Numbered from the stretch's first letter, positions 17,660 through 26,486 are shown. The stretch is 64,000 nt of DNA from Dyadobacter beijingensis DSM 21582 (GCF_000382205.1 NZ_KB907790.1:186001-250000), one strand, 5' to 3'. The notes: generated from the sequence alone by a model not told the origin. Translations and numbers: made by a program.

Positions 17660-18811
17660 TTATTGGGCACCCAGCAGTTCGGTGAGCTTGGTTTCAAGCG
17701 CCGCGCCGCGGAGGTTTTTGGCAATGATCTTGCCTTCTTTATCGATCAGGAATGTGGCCGGGATTGCGTTTACGCCGTAAGATTGCGCCACGCCCGAGTT
17801 CCATTTCTTCAATTCCGAGCCGTGCAGCCAGGTCAGTTTATCGCGTTCGATGGCCGTTTTCCAGGCTTTTTCGTTATCGTCGAGCGATACGCCGTAAATG
17901 TCGAAGCCTTTGTCCTTGAACTTGCCGTACATGCGCACCACATTCGGGTTTTCCATACGGCAGGGACCACACCACGAGGCCCAGAAGTCGATTAATATGT
18001 ATTTGCCACGCAGCGACGACAGTGCGATCGGCTTACCTTCCGGGCTGTTCAGCGTAAAGTCGGGTGCCTGTTCGCCGACAGCCACACCAGCCATTCTTTT
18101 AACGGAGCCGATGAAGCCCTGCGCGAGCGTAGGCACGGGGTTGACTTTGGAATAATCGTCGGCCAGTTTTTTCAGCACGTCCAGGTCGGCTTCGGGCGTC
18201 AGGAAGTTGTTGGCGGTGAAAAGCGCGATGAGCGACGTTCCCATTTCCGGGATCATCTGCCGTAAAGCGGTTACCCTTTCCTTATCCGCCGCCTGGTAGG
18301 CCTGCTGTATTTCCTGAATTTTTTTGGCGTCCTTTTTCTCTTCGGCGGTAGCATACTGCTCGTTCCAGCCCGTCACTTTGGCGGCGAATGCCTGCATCAG
18401 CTGGTCGACTTTGGCATAATACTCCATGTTTTTGGAGCCGGTAATGCTCACTTTTCCGCCATTGCCTTTATCATCCCGAGGAGTACCGTCGGCTGTTACA
18501 TTGAATGTCTCGCCGCCTTCCACGAGCAAAGGGAATTTTTGCCTGTCGGCGATATTGAGGGTGAAAAAGCTTCCGCGGTCCTTTTCGGTGCCTTTGAGGC
18601 TGAAACTGCCGTCGGCGCCGAGCTGAGCAGAGTCTACTTTTACAGAAGATCCGGCGGCGGTGGATTGCGACAGGATCACTTTTTCGCCTTTGGAGCCGCT
18701 TTTTACCTTGCCATTAATGGTAAAGCCTTTCGGTTCGATCTGGGCCATGACCTGGAAGGTCAGCAACGCGCTGCCCAAGACCAATGCACTCCGTTTGAAT
18801 AACTCCTTCAT
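17660..18811 (-). CDS. TlpA-like thioredoxin-fold protein with DUF4369 domain
   Basis: A 383-residue exported protein: signal peptide to about residue 23 (LTFQVMAQ), an N-terminal DUF4369-like beta domain (GFTINGKVKSGSKGEKVILS), a helical middle part, and a C-terminal TlpA/ResA domain starting GEQAPDFTLNSPEGKPIALS with the redox motif WASWCGPC and the cis-proline segment VNAIPATFLIDKEG. Such proteins reduce disulfides in the periplasm, for example during cytochrome c maturation; in Bacteroidota many paralogues have unknown partners. It follows gatB by 31 bases on the same strand. Confidence 0.86.
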   Translation of the reverse strand: MKELFKRSALVLGSALLTFQVMAQIEPKGFTINGKVKSGSKGEKVILSQSTAAGSSVKVDSAQLGADGSFSLKGTEKDRGSFFTLNIADRQKFPLLVEGGETFNVTADGTPRDDKGNGGKVSITGSKNMEYYAKVDQLMQAFAAKVTGWNEQYATAEEKKDAKKIQEIQQAYQAADKERVTALRQMIPEMGTSLIALFTANNFLTPEADLDVLKKLADDYSKVNPVPTLAQGFIGSVKRMAGVAVGEQAPDFTLNSPEGKPIALSSLRGKYILIDFWASWCGPCRMENPNVVRMYGKFKDKGFDIYGVSLDDNEKAWKTAIERDKLTWLHGSELKKWNSGVAQSYGVNAIPATFLIDKEGKIIAKNLRGAALETKLTELLGAQ

Positions 18812-18842
18812 CATCTTCTGTTTATGATTTGCAATGTGTGGT

Positions 18843-20333
18843 TCACAACTTTTGCGCCAGCAGCTGGTTCACAAGCTTCGGATCGGCGGCTCCGTTGGAT
18901 TTCTTCATCACCTCTCCAACGAATAGGCCCATGAGCCCCTTTTTTCCTTTTCTGTAAGCCGCTACCTTGTCGGGCATGGCATTAATAACCTCATCTACCA
19001 ACGTTTCAAGCTCGTTTGTATTGCTGTTTTGCAGCCAGTTATTTGCCGATGCGACCTCCGATGGCTGGCGGTTCGGCTCCGTCAAAAGCACGGGGAAAAT
19101 CTTTTGCGCCGCCACCGAATGGCTCACAGCGCCCGACTCGTTGAGTTCGATCAGGTCGGCCAGGGTTTGCGCGGAGATAGGCAAATGCTGAATATCGCCG
19201 TCGTGGTCGTTGAGGTACGATTTCACGGGCCCCATCAGCCAGTTGGATACTGCTTTATAATGGCTGGTTTTGGCACAAACTGCCTCGAAATATTCGGCCA
19301 GTTCACGGGTATCGGTCAGCACCGACGCATCGTAAGCAGGTATACCATATTGATTGATAAATTTGTCACGCAATTCCTGCGGCAATGCGGGCATGGACTC
19401 TTTGATGCTCGCCAGCCATTCGTCCGAAACCACTACCGGGCTCAGGTCGGGATCGGGGAAATAGCGGTAGTCGTTCATCGTTTCCTTTACGCGCATGCCA
19501 TAAGTCTGCCCGGTTTCCACGTCGAACATCCGCGTTTCCTGCTGGATCGCCTCGCCGTTTTCGATCATGGCCACCTGCCGTTTTTCTTCAAAAGCGATGG
19601 CACGCATCATATTGCGGATCGAGTTCATGTTTTTGATCTCGACTTTGGTACCGTATTGTTCGGCGCCTCTCCTGCGTATGGACACGTTCACGTCCGTGCG
19701 CAGGGAGCCTTCTTCCATATTACCGTCGCTGATACCCAGGTAGCGTACCAGGCGGCGGATTTCCGTCACGAATGCGCCGGTTTCCTCCGCGGAACGCAAA
19801 TCCGGCTCGGATACCATCTCCACGAGCGGTGTACCGGCGCGGTTATAGTCGAGCATGGTTTCGGTGTGGCTGCCGTCGTGCACGGATTTGCCCGCGTCTT
19901 CTTCCAAATGGATATGGTGGAAGCGGATCACCTTTTCCTGCAACTTGCCGTCATGCTTGAACGAGATGGTCACGCCACCCTGTTCGCAGATCGGTTTTTT
20001 GTCCTGCGAGATCTGGTAACCCTTCGGAAGATCGGGGTAAAAATAATTTTTGCGGTCGAAAATAGTCCTGTTGCTGATGGAGCAGCCACAGGCAATGCCG
20101 AGCCGGATGGCGTATTCGATCGCTTTTTTATTGACTTTGGGCAAAGTCCCGGGCAATGCGATCGTCAACGGACCGATATTGGTGTTGGGCTCGGTGCCGA
20201 AAATATTGAAATCGCGGGTAAACAGCTTGGATTCCGTCAGAAGCTGACAATGCACTTCCAGACCGATTACGGTTTCATAAGCGGCCAAAAGTTCATCAGT
20301 AACGTCAGCGGGGTGAAGTGCGGATTGACTCAT
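18843..20333 (-). CDS. gatB: Asp-tRNA(Asn)/Glu-tRNA(Gln) amidotransferase subunit B
   Basis: A 496-residue GatB, the kinase/transamidase subunit that activates mischarged Glu-tRNA(Gln) or Asp-tRNA(Asn) and uses ammonia from GatA. Family marks: YETVIGLEVHCQLLTESKLF, IALPGTLPKVNKKAIEYAIR, DRKNYFYPDLPKGYQISQ, MLDYNRAGTPLVEMVSEPD and the YqeY/GatB tail (GLFVGEVMKKSNGAADPKLV). Full length. gatA and gatC are not nearby. A TATCTTTG box lies just upstream at 20355-20362. Confidence 0.96.
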   Translation of the reverse strand: MSQSALHPADVTDELLAAYETVIGLEVHCQLLTESKLFTRDFNIFGTEPNTNIGPLTIALPGTLPKVNKKAIEYAIRLGIACGCSISNRTIFDRKNYFYPDLPKGYQISQDKKPICEQGGVTISFKHDGKLQEKVIRFHHIHLEEDAGKSVHDGSHTETMLDYNRAGTPLVEMVSEPDLRSAEETGAFVTEIRRLVRYLGISDGNMEEGSLRTDVNVSIRRRGAEQYGTKVEIKNMNSIRNMMRAIAFEEKRQVAMIENGEAIQQETRMFDVETGQTYGMRVKETMNDYRYFPDPDLSPVVVSDEWLASIKESMPALPQELRDKFINQYGIPAYDASVLTDTRELAEYFEAVCAKTSHYKAVSNWLMGPVKSYLNDHDGDIQHLPISAQTLADLIELNESGAVSHSVAAQKIFPVLLTEPNRQPSEVASANNWLQNSNTNELETLVDEVINAMPDKVAAYRKGKKGLMGLFVGEVMKKSNGAADPKLVNQLLAQKL

Positions 20334-20354
20334 ATTAGATTACAAATGCTTTCG

Positions 20355-20362
20355 CAAAGATA
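20355..20362 (-). promoter_or_regulatory. -7 element for gatB
   Basis: TATCTTTG on the minus strand, an exact TAnnTTTG, 22 bases upstream of the gatB ATG. No convincing -33 TTG. Confidence 0.4.
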
Positions 20363-20363
20363 C

Positions 20364-20400
20364 AAATACGGGCCGTCCATAGCATGAACGACCCGTATTT
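20364..20400. terminator. Hairpin terminator downstream of the cytochrome c gene
   Basis: AAATACGGG pairs with CCCGTATTT, with a further CGT/ACG inside the stem, and T-rich flanks on both sides. It ends the minus-strand cytochrome gene just before the gatB promoter. Confidence 0.6.
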
Positions 20401-20428
20401 TATGGAATATAGCAGGTATTCGCTGTAA

Positions 20429-20962
20429 TTAAAGCGAGTTGATCCAGTTAGCGATCACGACGATGTCCGCTTTCGGAACGTGCGCCAGCGGTGCCATCGG
20501 AGGGTAGCCAGGCCAGTGCTCAGGTTTCGGGTTATGAACCAGCTCTACGATCTGGTCGGCCGTATATTTTTTCTTCGCTACTTCTGAATAAGCCGGTCCG
20601 ATCACCTTGTCGTAAGCCTGGTGGCATGCGAAACAGGTGTGTTTGTTCAGCAATGCAGAAACTTCGGCAGGAACAGGTTTGCGTTTCGGCGCCGCGTCTG
20701 CTGCGGGTGCTGCTGCGCTGTCACCGGCAGCAGCTGGTGTTGCCGCAGGGGTTGCGGGTTTGGCCGCTGCTTCCGCCTCTGCTTTTTCAATGGCTGTTTT
20801 TCTATCGTTTTGGAGCTTCACGAGGGCTGCTTCCTCCCTTGCCTTGCTGCCTGAACCATACCATTGGTCGTACTTGTCACGGTTTTCCTTGGACGAGCAA
20901 CCGATGAAGAAAGAGACTGCCAGGGCCATCAGGGCCAAAGAAGCGCTTTTTTTGAGTGTCAT
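20429..20962 (-). CDS. Membrane-anchored monohaem cytochrome c lipoprotein
   Basis: A 177-residue lipoprotein: MTLKKSASLALMALAVSFFI then the lipobox Cys (IGCSS), an Ala/Pro-rich linker (residues about 55-95, AAAKPATPAATPAA), and a C-terminal class I cytochrome c domain with haem motif CFACH and a distal Met in YPPMAPLAHVP. It probably shuttles electrons at the outer face of the inner membrane. The ATG at 20962 is chosen because it starts the lipoprotein signal; the frame is open upstream but gives no sensible N-terminus. The oxidase partner is not in the window. Confidence 0.82.
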   Translation of the reverse strand: MTLKKSASLALMALAVSFFIGCSSKENRDKYDQWYGSGSKAREEAALVKLQNDRKTAIEKAEAEAAAKPATPAATPAAAGDSAAAPAADAAPKRKPVPAEVSALLNKHTCFACHQAYDKVIGPAYSEVAKKKYTADQIVELVHNPKPEHWPGYPPMAPLAHVPKADIVVIANWINSL

Positions 20963-21176
20963 TGTTTTAATTTTTAAGAATTTCCGCCAGATTAAGGTTG
21001 CGATGTCAAATCGACCACGAAGAAAGCAAGTTTGCGTTAGATTTCCGTCATGAACCGCACAGAAATTCGGGTAAATCACCAAAAAGGCGGAATGTATCGA
21101 CTTGTACGACAACCCGTTACTAGGGTGCCGCTTTGAAAAATTTACGCAAATTTTCCTGTTTATTTAGCTGTAATTG

Positions 21177-21207
21177 TTGCGATTAATTATAAAACGCTTT
21201 ACTTTTG
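21177..21207 (+). promoter_or_regulatory. Promoter of the rpmG operon
   Basis: TTG, 20 bases, then TACTTTTG: an essentially ideal Bacteroidota vegetative promoter. Transcription should start near 21214, giving a leader of about 23 bases to the rpmG ATG at 21237. Confidence 0.7.
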
Positions 21208-21236
21208 CACTCCTATTTGTAAAACGATGTAAAGCA

Positions 21237-21419
21237 ATGGCTAAGAAAGGTAATAGAGTACAGGTCATATTGGAATGCACAGAACAAAAAGAAAGCGGTG
21301 TTCCAGGCATGTCACGTTATGTGACCACAAAAAATCGGAAGAATACGCCAGGCCGTATGGAATTGAAGAAATTCAACTCTTTCCTGAGACGTTACACAGT
21401 CCACAAAGAAATTAAGTAA
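21237..21419 (+). CDS. rpmG: 50S ribosomal protein L33
   Basis: A 60-residue L33, a small zinc-ribbon-fold protein of the large subunit near the E site. The sequence starts MAKKGNRVQVILECTEQK and ends FNSFLRRYTVHKEIK. The usual CxxC zinc pairs are missing (a single Cys), so it is the zinc-independent (C-) form. It heads a short operon with the DUF4295 gene. The gene for L28, often its upstream neighbour in this phylum, is not here. Confidence 0.93.
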   Translation: MAKKGNRVQVILECTEQKESGVPGMSRYVTTKNRKNTPGRMELKKFNSFLRRYTVHKEIK

Positions 21420-21428
21420 GTTCGTTTG

Positions 21429-21471
21429 TTACCCGTTAACTGTCACGTGAAGCTGATCAATAACCGGGTAA
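21429..21471 (+). other. Hairpin between rpmG and the DUF4295 gene
   Basis: TTACCCGTTA can pair with TAACCGGGTAA (one bulged base) in the 100-base gap. There is no T run, so it is more likely an RNA processing or stability element than a terminator. Confidence 0.35.
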
Positions 21472-21519
21472 GCGCGCAACAGTTAATCTAACATTATAAC
21501 TTCTAACTGATATACAGAC

Positions 21520-21672
21520 ATGGCAAAGAAAGTAGTTGCTACCCTGAAAAAAGAAGGCGGTAAGGCATTTGCAAAAGTGATCAAGGCCGTTAAATCTCCT
21601 AAAACAGGAGCTTATACCTTCAAAGAAGAAATCGTTCCCCTGGACGGTGTACAGGGCGCATTGAAAAACTAG
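21520..21672 (+). CDS. DUF4295 small basic protein
   Basis: A 50-residue lysine-rich protein starting MAKKVVATLKKEGGKAFAKV and ending in LDGVQGALKN. It belongs to the DUF4295 family, which in Bacteroidota sits almost invariably between rpmG and ftsY; a ribosome-linked role is suspected from that context and its basic charge, not shown. The gene is short but in the expected place and opens with an ATG. Confidence 0.85.
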   Translation: MAKKVVATLKKEGGKAFAKVIKAVKSPKTGAYTFKEEIVPLDGVQGALKN

Positions 21673-21673
21673 T

Positions 21674-21727
21674 CTTCGACTTCGCTCAGACTGACAGCCA
21701 GTGTCACCCTGAGCACAGCCGAAGGGC
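21674..21727. repeat. REP-like palindromic element
   Basis: A 23-base arm (CTTCGACTTCGCTCAGACTGACA in two parts: CTTCGACTTCGCTCAG and ACTGACA) is followed after 5 bases by an imperfect inverted copy TGTCACCCTGAGCACAGCCG then AAG. This is the widespread intergenic palindrome built on CTTCGACTxxGCTCAGxxTGACA. It directly follows the DUF4295 stop codon and precedes the terminator. Confidence 0.6.
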
Positions 21728-21749
21728 GAGATTTTGATATTGAGTTTAT

Positions 21750-21776
21750 AAAAAGTCCCTTTCCGGGACTTTTTTG
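21750..21776 (+). terminator. Terminator of the rpmG-DUF4295 operon
   Basis: AAAAAGTCCC pairs with GGGACTTTTTT across a short TTTCC loop, with a long T run. ftsY follows and has a TATTTTTG (TAnnTTTG) box at 21780-21787 for its own transcription. Confidence 0.8.
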
Positions 21777-21779
21777 TTT

Positions 21780-21787
21780 TATTTTTG
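21780..21787 (+). promoter_or_regulatory. -7 element for ftsY
   Basis: TATTTTTG matches TAnnTTTG and lies 22 bases before the ftsY ATG, directly after the upstream terminator. No -33 TTG at the right spacing. Confidence 0.35.
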
Positions 21788-21809
21788 AGCCATTAATGTA
21801 ATCAGCACT

Positions 21810-22772
21810 ATGGGTTTATTTGGCTTTTTTTCAAAGGAGAAAAAAGAAACACTAGACAAGGGCCTCGAAAAAACCAAAGACAGCTTCTTTGGCAAGCTTT
21901 CGCGCGCGATCGTCGGTAAAACGACGATCGATGAGGAAGTCCTCGATGAACTGGAAGATATACTGGTAAGCTCCGACGTGGGCGTGGAAACGACCGTGAA
22001 GGTCATCAAACGTATCGAAGAGCGCGTAGCCAGGGACAAATATGCATCGGCAGCCGAGCTCGACATTATCCTGCGGGAGGAAATCGCGGCATTGCTGACC
22101 GAAAACAAGTCGGTTGACATTACCGACAGCTTCGAAACCGAGCATTTGCCCAAACCTTACGTGATAATGGTGGTAGGGGTGAATGGTGTGGGGAAAACAA
22201 CGACCATCGGAAAGCTGGCGCACCAGTTTCACCAGCGCGGCCACAAAGTGGTGCTCGGCGCGGCGGATACTTTCAGGGCAGCGGCGGTAGACCAGCTGAA
22301 GCTCTGGGGCCAGCGCGTGAATGTGCCCGTGATCGACCACGGGATGAACACCGATCCGTCGGCAGTTGCGTACGACGCGATCAAAAAAGGCGTCGAATCC
22401 AATGCGGATGTGATCATCATCGACACCGCGGGCCGTTTGCATACGAAAGTGAACCTGATGAACGAGCTCTCGAAGATCAAGCGCGTCATGCAGAAGATCC
22501 TTCCCGAAGCGCCGCACGAGGTATTGCTCGTCCTCGACGGCAGCACCGGCCAGAACGCCGTCATCCAGGCGCGCGAGTTCACGAAAGTGACCGACATTAC
22601 GGCATTAGCCATTACCAAACTGGACGGAACGGCCAAAGGCGGTGTCGTGATCGGTATTTCGGACGAATTCAAAATCCCCGTCAAATACATCGGCGTAGGC
22701 GAGAAAATGGATGATCTGCAAGTATTCGACCGCTCGGAGTTTGTGGATTCGTTGTTTAAGAAAATAGGATAA
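21810..22772 (+). CDS. ftsY: Signal recognition particle receptor FtsY
   Basis: A 320-residue SRP GTPase that docks ribosome-SRP complexes at the membrane for co-translational insertion. N domain residues about 1-105, G domain from there: P-loop GVNGVGKTTTIGKLA, insertion-box segment GAADTFRAAAVDQL, IIDTAGRLHTKVNLMNELSK, and TKLDGTAKGGVVIGI. It lacks the long acidic A domain of E. coli FtsY and has only a short amphipathic N-terminus, as usual outside Proteobacteria. Confidence 0.96.
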   Translation: MGLFGFFSKEKKETLDKGLEKTKDSFFGKLSRAIVGKTTIDEEVLDELEDILVSSDVGVETTVKVIKRIEERVARDKYASAAELDIILREEIAALLTENKSVDITDSFETEHLPKPYVIMVVGVNGVGKTTTIGKLAHQFHQRGHKVVLGAADTFRAAAVDQLKLWGQRVNVPVIDHGMNTDPSAVAYDAIKKGVESNADVIIIDTAGRLHTKVNLMNELSKIKRVMQKILPEAPHEVLLVLDGSTGQNAVIQAREFTKVTDITALAITKLDGTAKGGVVIGISDEFKIPVKYIGVGEKMDDLQVFDRSEFVDSLFKKIG

Positions 22773-22829
22773 CAGCCGCTGATCGTGTTTTGTAACCGTT
22801 TGGGACGCTGTTGTTTCGGAACATATTTG

Positions 22830-22872
22830 AAAGAGGTATCTTGAAGTGAAATGCTTTGAGACACCTCTTTTT
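22830..22872 (+). terminator. Terminator of ftsY
   Basis: AAAGAGGT pairs with ACCTCTTT, with inner TC/GA and CTT/AAG pairing, then TTTT. It supports starting the next gene at 22876 rather than inside the stem. Confidence 0.7.
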
Positions 22873-22875
22873 GCT

Positions 22876-23487
22876 ATGGAAACACTGATTATCTTTTTGG
22901 GCGTATTTCTGCCAGTAGCCTGGGGTATATGGCGATTGGTTCAGTATACAAAGGACACCATCGGTACAAATTCACCGGTGAAGGTAAAGCGAACATATCG
23001 CGCGAAATCCTGGACTTACTTCGCCACCTTCGACAATGTTATGTTATATCTGGTGGGCATGATAGGATTCTTTCTGGTACGGGGGACATTCACATTTCAT
23101 TTCGTTCCCGAAAACAATGCATTCATCGGTAGAATTTTTGTTTTCACGGTTGGGGCATTACTGGTGGGTGGCAGTTTGTGCATGCTGCTGATTGACCTGA
23201 ATCATTGGAAATACGCAAGGGGTGTGGTCATCGAAACGTTTCCCGAAAGACATGAACTGGAAATAACCTTCGAAGATGCCAAACTCAGGTTAAAAGAAGG
23301 TGATATTGTGCGCATTCTGGTTACCGGGCAAATAACCAAAATGCATATCACCTACACTACGTTTCACCTAGATAATGGCCATCACTTTATTCTTCCCTAT
23401 AAAATGCCTGGAATTTGGGTCATTCAGGAGTATTTTAAAAAAATCCCGACGGAATTTCGGCATAAGCGATTTCCTTTCATTCCATAG
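22876..23487 (+). CDS. Membrane protein of unknown function
   Basis: A 203-residue protein I do not recognise. Three hydrophobic segments are visible: residues about 2-20 (LIIFLGVFLPVAWGIW), 50-70 (NVMLYLVGMIGFFLVRGTF) and 85-107 (IFVFTVGALLVGGSLCMLLI). The C-terminal 90 residues are soluble with beta-rich alternation (GVVIETFPERHELEITFEDA, THYTTFHL-like segment near 160), resembling a PH-like domain behind membrane helices. The ATG at 22876 lies just past the ftsY terminator. No operon partner. Confidence 0.6.
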   Translation: METLIIFLGVFLPVAWGIWRLVQYTKDTIGTNSPVKVKRTYRAKSWTYFATFDNVMLYLVGMIGFFLVRGTFTFHFVPENNAFIGRIFVFTVGALLVGGSLCMLLIDLNHWKYARGVVIETFPERHELEITFEDAKLRLKEGDIVRILVTGQITKMHITYTTFHLDNGHHFILPYKMPGIWVIQEYFKKIPTEFRHKRFPFIP

Positions 23488-23618
23488 TGCTTCCTGTCTG
23501 ATTTTTCACGAACTTTGCACCCCATTTCGCCGTTCATTATCAGTCACTTTGACGCAGAATGGCGGTTAATCAATTTCAAAGCATACAGCTTATGGCTTAA
23601 AGCCTACGGCCAATATCA

Positions 23619-24929
23619 ATGAAAACCAAAGGAATAGTTAAGAATAAAGTCAATATCGTGACGCTGGGTTGCTCCAAAAATCTGGTCGACTCGGAGGTAC
23701 TTTACACCCAGCTCAAAGGCAATGGGTTCGCCGTGGACCACGAGTCGAAAAAGGATGATTCGCAGATCGTCGTGATCAATACCTGCGGGTTTATCGACAA
23801 TGCGAAAGAGGAATCAATCAACACCATTTTGCGCTATGCCGATGCGAAAGCGGCCGGTATGGTGGATAAGGTGTACGTTACAGGCTGCCTGTCGCACCGG
23901 TACAAGGACGAACTTTCGGTTGAAATACCTACTGTCGACGCCTGGTTCGGTACCAACGAACTCCCGCGCCTGCTTAAAACACTGAAAGCCGATTACAAGC
24001 ACGAGCTCGTAGGCGAGCGCCTGCTCACCACGCCCGCGCATTACGCATACCTGAAAATCGCCGAAGGCTGCGACCGTCCTTGCTCGTTCTGCGCAATCCC
24101 GCTCATGCGTGGGAGCCACGTTTCCCGGCCGATCGACGAGCTGGTAAAAGAAGCTAAATCCCTTGCAAAGCGCGGTACGAAGGAGCTGATCCTCATCGCC
24201 CAGGATTTGACTTATTACGGTCTCGATATTTACAAAAAACGCAATCTTTCCGACCTGCTCCGTAACCTGTCCGACGTGGAGGGCATCGACTGGATCCGCC
24301 TGCAATATGCCTATCCGGCCGGTTTCCCGATGGACGTGCTGGACGTGATGAACGAGCGCAGCAACATCGCCAGGTACCTCGATATGCCGCTGCAATCGGG
24401 TTCGACGGAAATGCTGAAACTCATGCGCCGCGGCATTACCCGCGAAAAAACGGAAGCATTGATCCACTCGATCCGCGACAAAGTGCCCGATATCGCATTA
24501 CGCACGACGCTGATCGTCGGCCACCCCGGCGAGACGGAAGCATTGTTTGATGAGACTTACGAGTTTGTTGAAAAAATGCGTTTCGACCGGCTGGGGGCAT
24601 TCCAGTATTCCCACGAGGACAATACGCATTCGTTCACGATGGAAGACGATATCGACCCGGAAGTGAAACAGGAACGTGCGGACGCCATTATGGAGTTGCA
24701 GCAGGGTATTTCGGCCGAGCTGAACCAGCAGAAGATCGACAAGACATTTAAAGTGCTTTTCGACCGCAAGGAAGGCGGCTATTTTATCGGCCGCACCGAG
24801 TTCGACTCGCCGGAAGTTGATAATGAAGTGCTTGTACCCGCGAGCCAGTACGTGCGCCTGGGCGATTTTGCGCATGTAAAAGTGACTTCCGCCGAGGAAT
24901 TCGACCTGTACGGCGAGGTGATTTCGTAA
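23619..24929 (+). CDS. rimO: Ribosomal protein S12 methylthiotransferase
   Basis: A 436-residue radical-SAM enzyme that adds a methylthio group to the conserved Asp of ribosomal protein S12. The N-terminal MTTase domain provides three Cys (TLGCSKNLVDSE, INTCGFIDNA, VTGCLSHRY) for an auxiliary [4Fe-4S] cluster. The radical-SAM triad is in AEGCDRPCSFCAIPLMRG. A C-terminal TRAM domain (about 370-436) ends the protein. LGCSKN and VDAWFGTNE favour RimO over MiaB. Monocistronic or followed by the DUF4293 gene. Confidence 0.94.
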   Translation: MKTKGIVKNKVNIVTLGCSKNLVDSEVLYTQLKGNGFAVDHESKKDDSQIVVINTCGFIDNAKEESINTILRYADAKAAGMVDKVYVTGCLSHRYKDELSVEIPTVDAWFGTNELPRLLKTLKADYKHELVGERLLTTPAHYAYLKIAEGCDRPCSFCAIPLMRGSHVSRPIDELVKEAKSLAKRGTKELILIAQDLTYYGLDIYKKRNLSDLLRNLSDVEGIDWIRLQYAYPAGFPMDVLDVMNERSNIARYLDMPLQSGSTEMLKLMRRGITREKTEALIHSIRDKVPDIALRTTLIVGHPGETEALFDETYEFVEKMRFDRLGAFQYSHEDNTHSFTMEDDIDPEVKQERADAIMELQQGISAELNQQKIDKTFKVLFDRKEGGYFIGRTEFDSPEVDNEVLVPASQYVRLGDFAHVKVTSAEEFDLYGEVIS

Positions 24930-24998
24930 TGCATTTCCGGCAAATGGCTGCATTGCCTACATTTGCCCCAATATTTGAAAAGAACAATTTAAAAAAGC

Positions 24999-25475
24999 AT
25001 GTTACAACGTATTCAAACCATCTTCCTGGCTATGGTGATCATCGGAATGGGCATTTTCCTGGCCTTCCCGATCTGGTCGAAAGTAGCGGTTGCGGGAGGG
25101 CAAAGTGTCGATCTGACGGCCCTTCGCCTGCATCATCAGATCAACGAAGTGCAATCCAATGACAAGCCGGTATATTATTTCGTGGTGCTGGCCATTCTTA
25201 CGGCCGGTGTGGCTGCTTACGCGATTTTACAGTTCAAAAACCGTGTGCTGCAATCGGCATTATGTGCCGTGAACTCGATTCTGATGACGGTAACGATGGG
25301 TCTGGTGATCTACTTCACTTTTTACCAAACCTCAAAACTATTCGATCCGGAACTCGCCGGCAAATACGATATCGGCTTTTTCGGGCTGGTAGGGGCCATG
25401 CTCTCGAACGTTTTCGCCAACCGCTTCATCCGCAAGGACGAGCGCGAGGTGCAGCAGTCCAAGAGATTCAGATAA
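24999..25475 (+). CDS. DUF4293 membrane protein
   Basis: A 158-residue four-helix membrane protein (segments about 5-25, 58-78, 84-106, 120-140) starting MLQRIQTIFLAMVIIGMGIF. It belongs to DUF4293, a Bacteroidota-specific family of unknown function. The C-terminus is charged (FIRKDEREVQQSKRFR). It lies 69 bases after rimO and ends at a strong terminator. Confidence 0.82.
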   Translation: MLQRIQTIFLAMVIIGMGIFLAFPIWSKVAVAGGQSVDLTALRLHHQINEVQSNDKPVYYFVVLAILTAGVAAYAILQFKNRVLQSALCAVNSILMTVTMGLVIYFTFYQTSKLFDPELAGKYDIGFFGLVGAMLSNVFANRFIRKDEREVQQSKRFR

Positions 25476-25480
25476 TCAGC

Positions 25481-25513
25481 AAAAAAGGCAGGTCGTCATA
25501 CCTGCCTTTTTTT
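25481..25513. terminator. Bidirectional intrinsic terminator
   Basis: AAAAAAGGCAGG and CCTGCCTTTTTTT form a stem with an 8-base loop between the convergent DUF4293 and kdsD genes. Its end touches the kdsD stop codon. Confidence 0.88.
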
Positions 25514-26486
25514 ATACCAGTCCCTCCCGCAGCAAGTCGTGCAAATGCACAAAACCCAGCGCTTTCCCTTCCTCGACTACCACCACCTGCGTAATGCTTT
25601 TGGACTGCATTACTTCCAGCGCGTTTACGGCATATTCATCAGGAGAAACGGTAATCGGCGATTGCGTCATAATATCCCTTGCATGTAGATCGAGGAGCCC
25701 TGCGGCTCCGTAGGTTTTCAGCATCCGGCGCAGGTCGCCGTCGGTGATAATGCCGGCCATCAGCCCGTTTGCATCGATTACGGCCGTTGCTCCGAGGCGT
25801 TTGGAGGTCATTTCGAGAATAACTTCCTGCAAAGTGGCCTGTTCGCTCACGGTAGGCAATGCGTTGTGGGGGTAAAGGTCGCATACTTTGAGGTAGAGGC
25901 GCTTGCCCAGCGAGCCGCCGGGATGGTACCGGGCGAAATCGTCGTGCGTGAAGCCGCGCGCTTCGAGCAGGCAAATGGCCAATGCGTCGCCGAGCGCCAT
26001 CGTAACGGACGTGCTCGTCGTAGGCGCGAGGTTGAGCGGGTCGGCCTCCGCAGGGGCGTGCGCGTGAAGCGTGAGAATGCAGTTTTTCGCTAAGTACGAG
26101 TCCCTGTTGCTCACCATCGCGATCATTTGTACGCCGGTGCGTTTGAGCAGCGGCACGAGCACCTTGATCTCCGGCGTGTCACCACTTTTGGAGATCACGA
26201 TCACGACGTCGTTCTCCTGGATCATGCCTAAATCCCCATGAATCGCGTCGGCCGCGTGCATAAAAAGCGCTGGCGTCCCGGTGGAGTTCAGGGTAGCCAC
26301 AATCTTCTGACCTACAATAGCACTTTTACCTACACCAGAGACTACAACGCGTCCTCCGGAATGTAAAATGGCATATACGCATTTTTCAAATTCATCATCA
26401 ATCAATTCAATCAGATTGCGTACTGCTTCCGCCTCCTGACGTAATACTTCTTTTGCGATTGACTGAATATTTTTTATTAATTTCAA
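25512..26486 (-). CDS. kdsD: D-arabinose 5-phosphate isomerase, KpsF/GutQ family
   Basis: A 324-residue isomerase that converts D-ribulose 5-phosphate to D-arabinose 5-phosphate for Kdo synthesis. A SIS domain (about 1-185; GVGKSAIVGQKIVATLNSTG, HAADAIHGDLGMI, ISKSGDTPEI) is followed by two CBS domains (about 205-320). No ATG lies at the front. A TTG at 26486 starts MKLIKNIQSIAKEVLRQEA and gives the family's usual length (about 325). A TTG at 26540 is ruled out if the TATCTTTG box at 26538-26545 is the promoter, since it would then lie upstream of the transcript start. Divergent from recQ. Confidence 0.88.
   Translation of the reverse strand: MKLIKNIQSIAKEVLRQEAEAVRNLIELIDDEFEKCVYAILHSGGRVVVSGVGKSAIVGQKIVATLNSTGTPALFMHAADAIHGDLGMIQENDVVIVISKSGDTPEIKVLVPLLKRTGVQMIAMVSNRDSYLAKNCILTLHAHAPAEADPLNLAPTTSTSVTMALGDALAICLLEARGFTHDDFARYHPGGSLGKRLYLKVCDLYPHNALPTVSEQATLQEVILEMTSKRLGATAVIDANGLMAGIITDGDLRRMLKTYGAAGLLDLHARDIMTQSPITVSPDEYAVNALEVMQSKSITQVVVVEEGKALGFVHLHDLLREGLV

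Noticed and set aside
19029..20387. Long open frame antisense to gatB
   Set aside because: gatB is unmistakable on the other strand; the antisense frame has no recognisable domain and is a codon-bias shadow.
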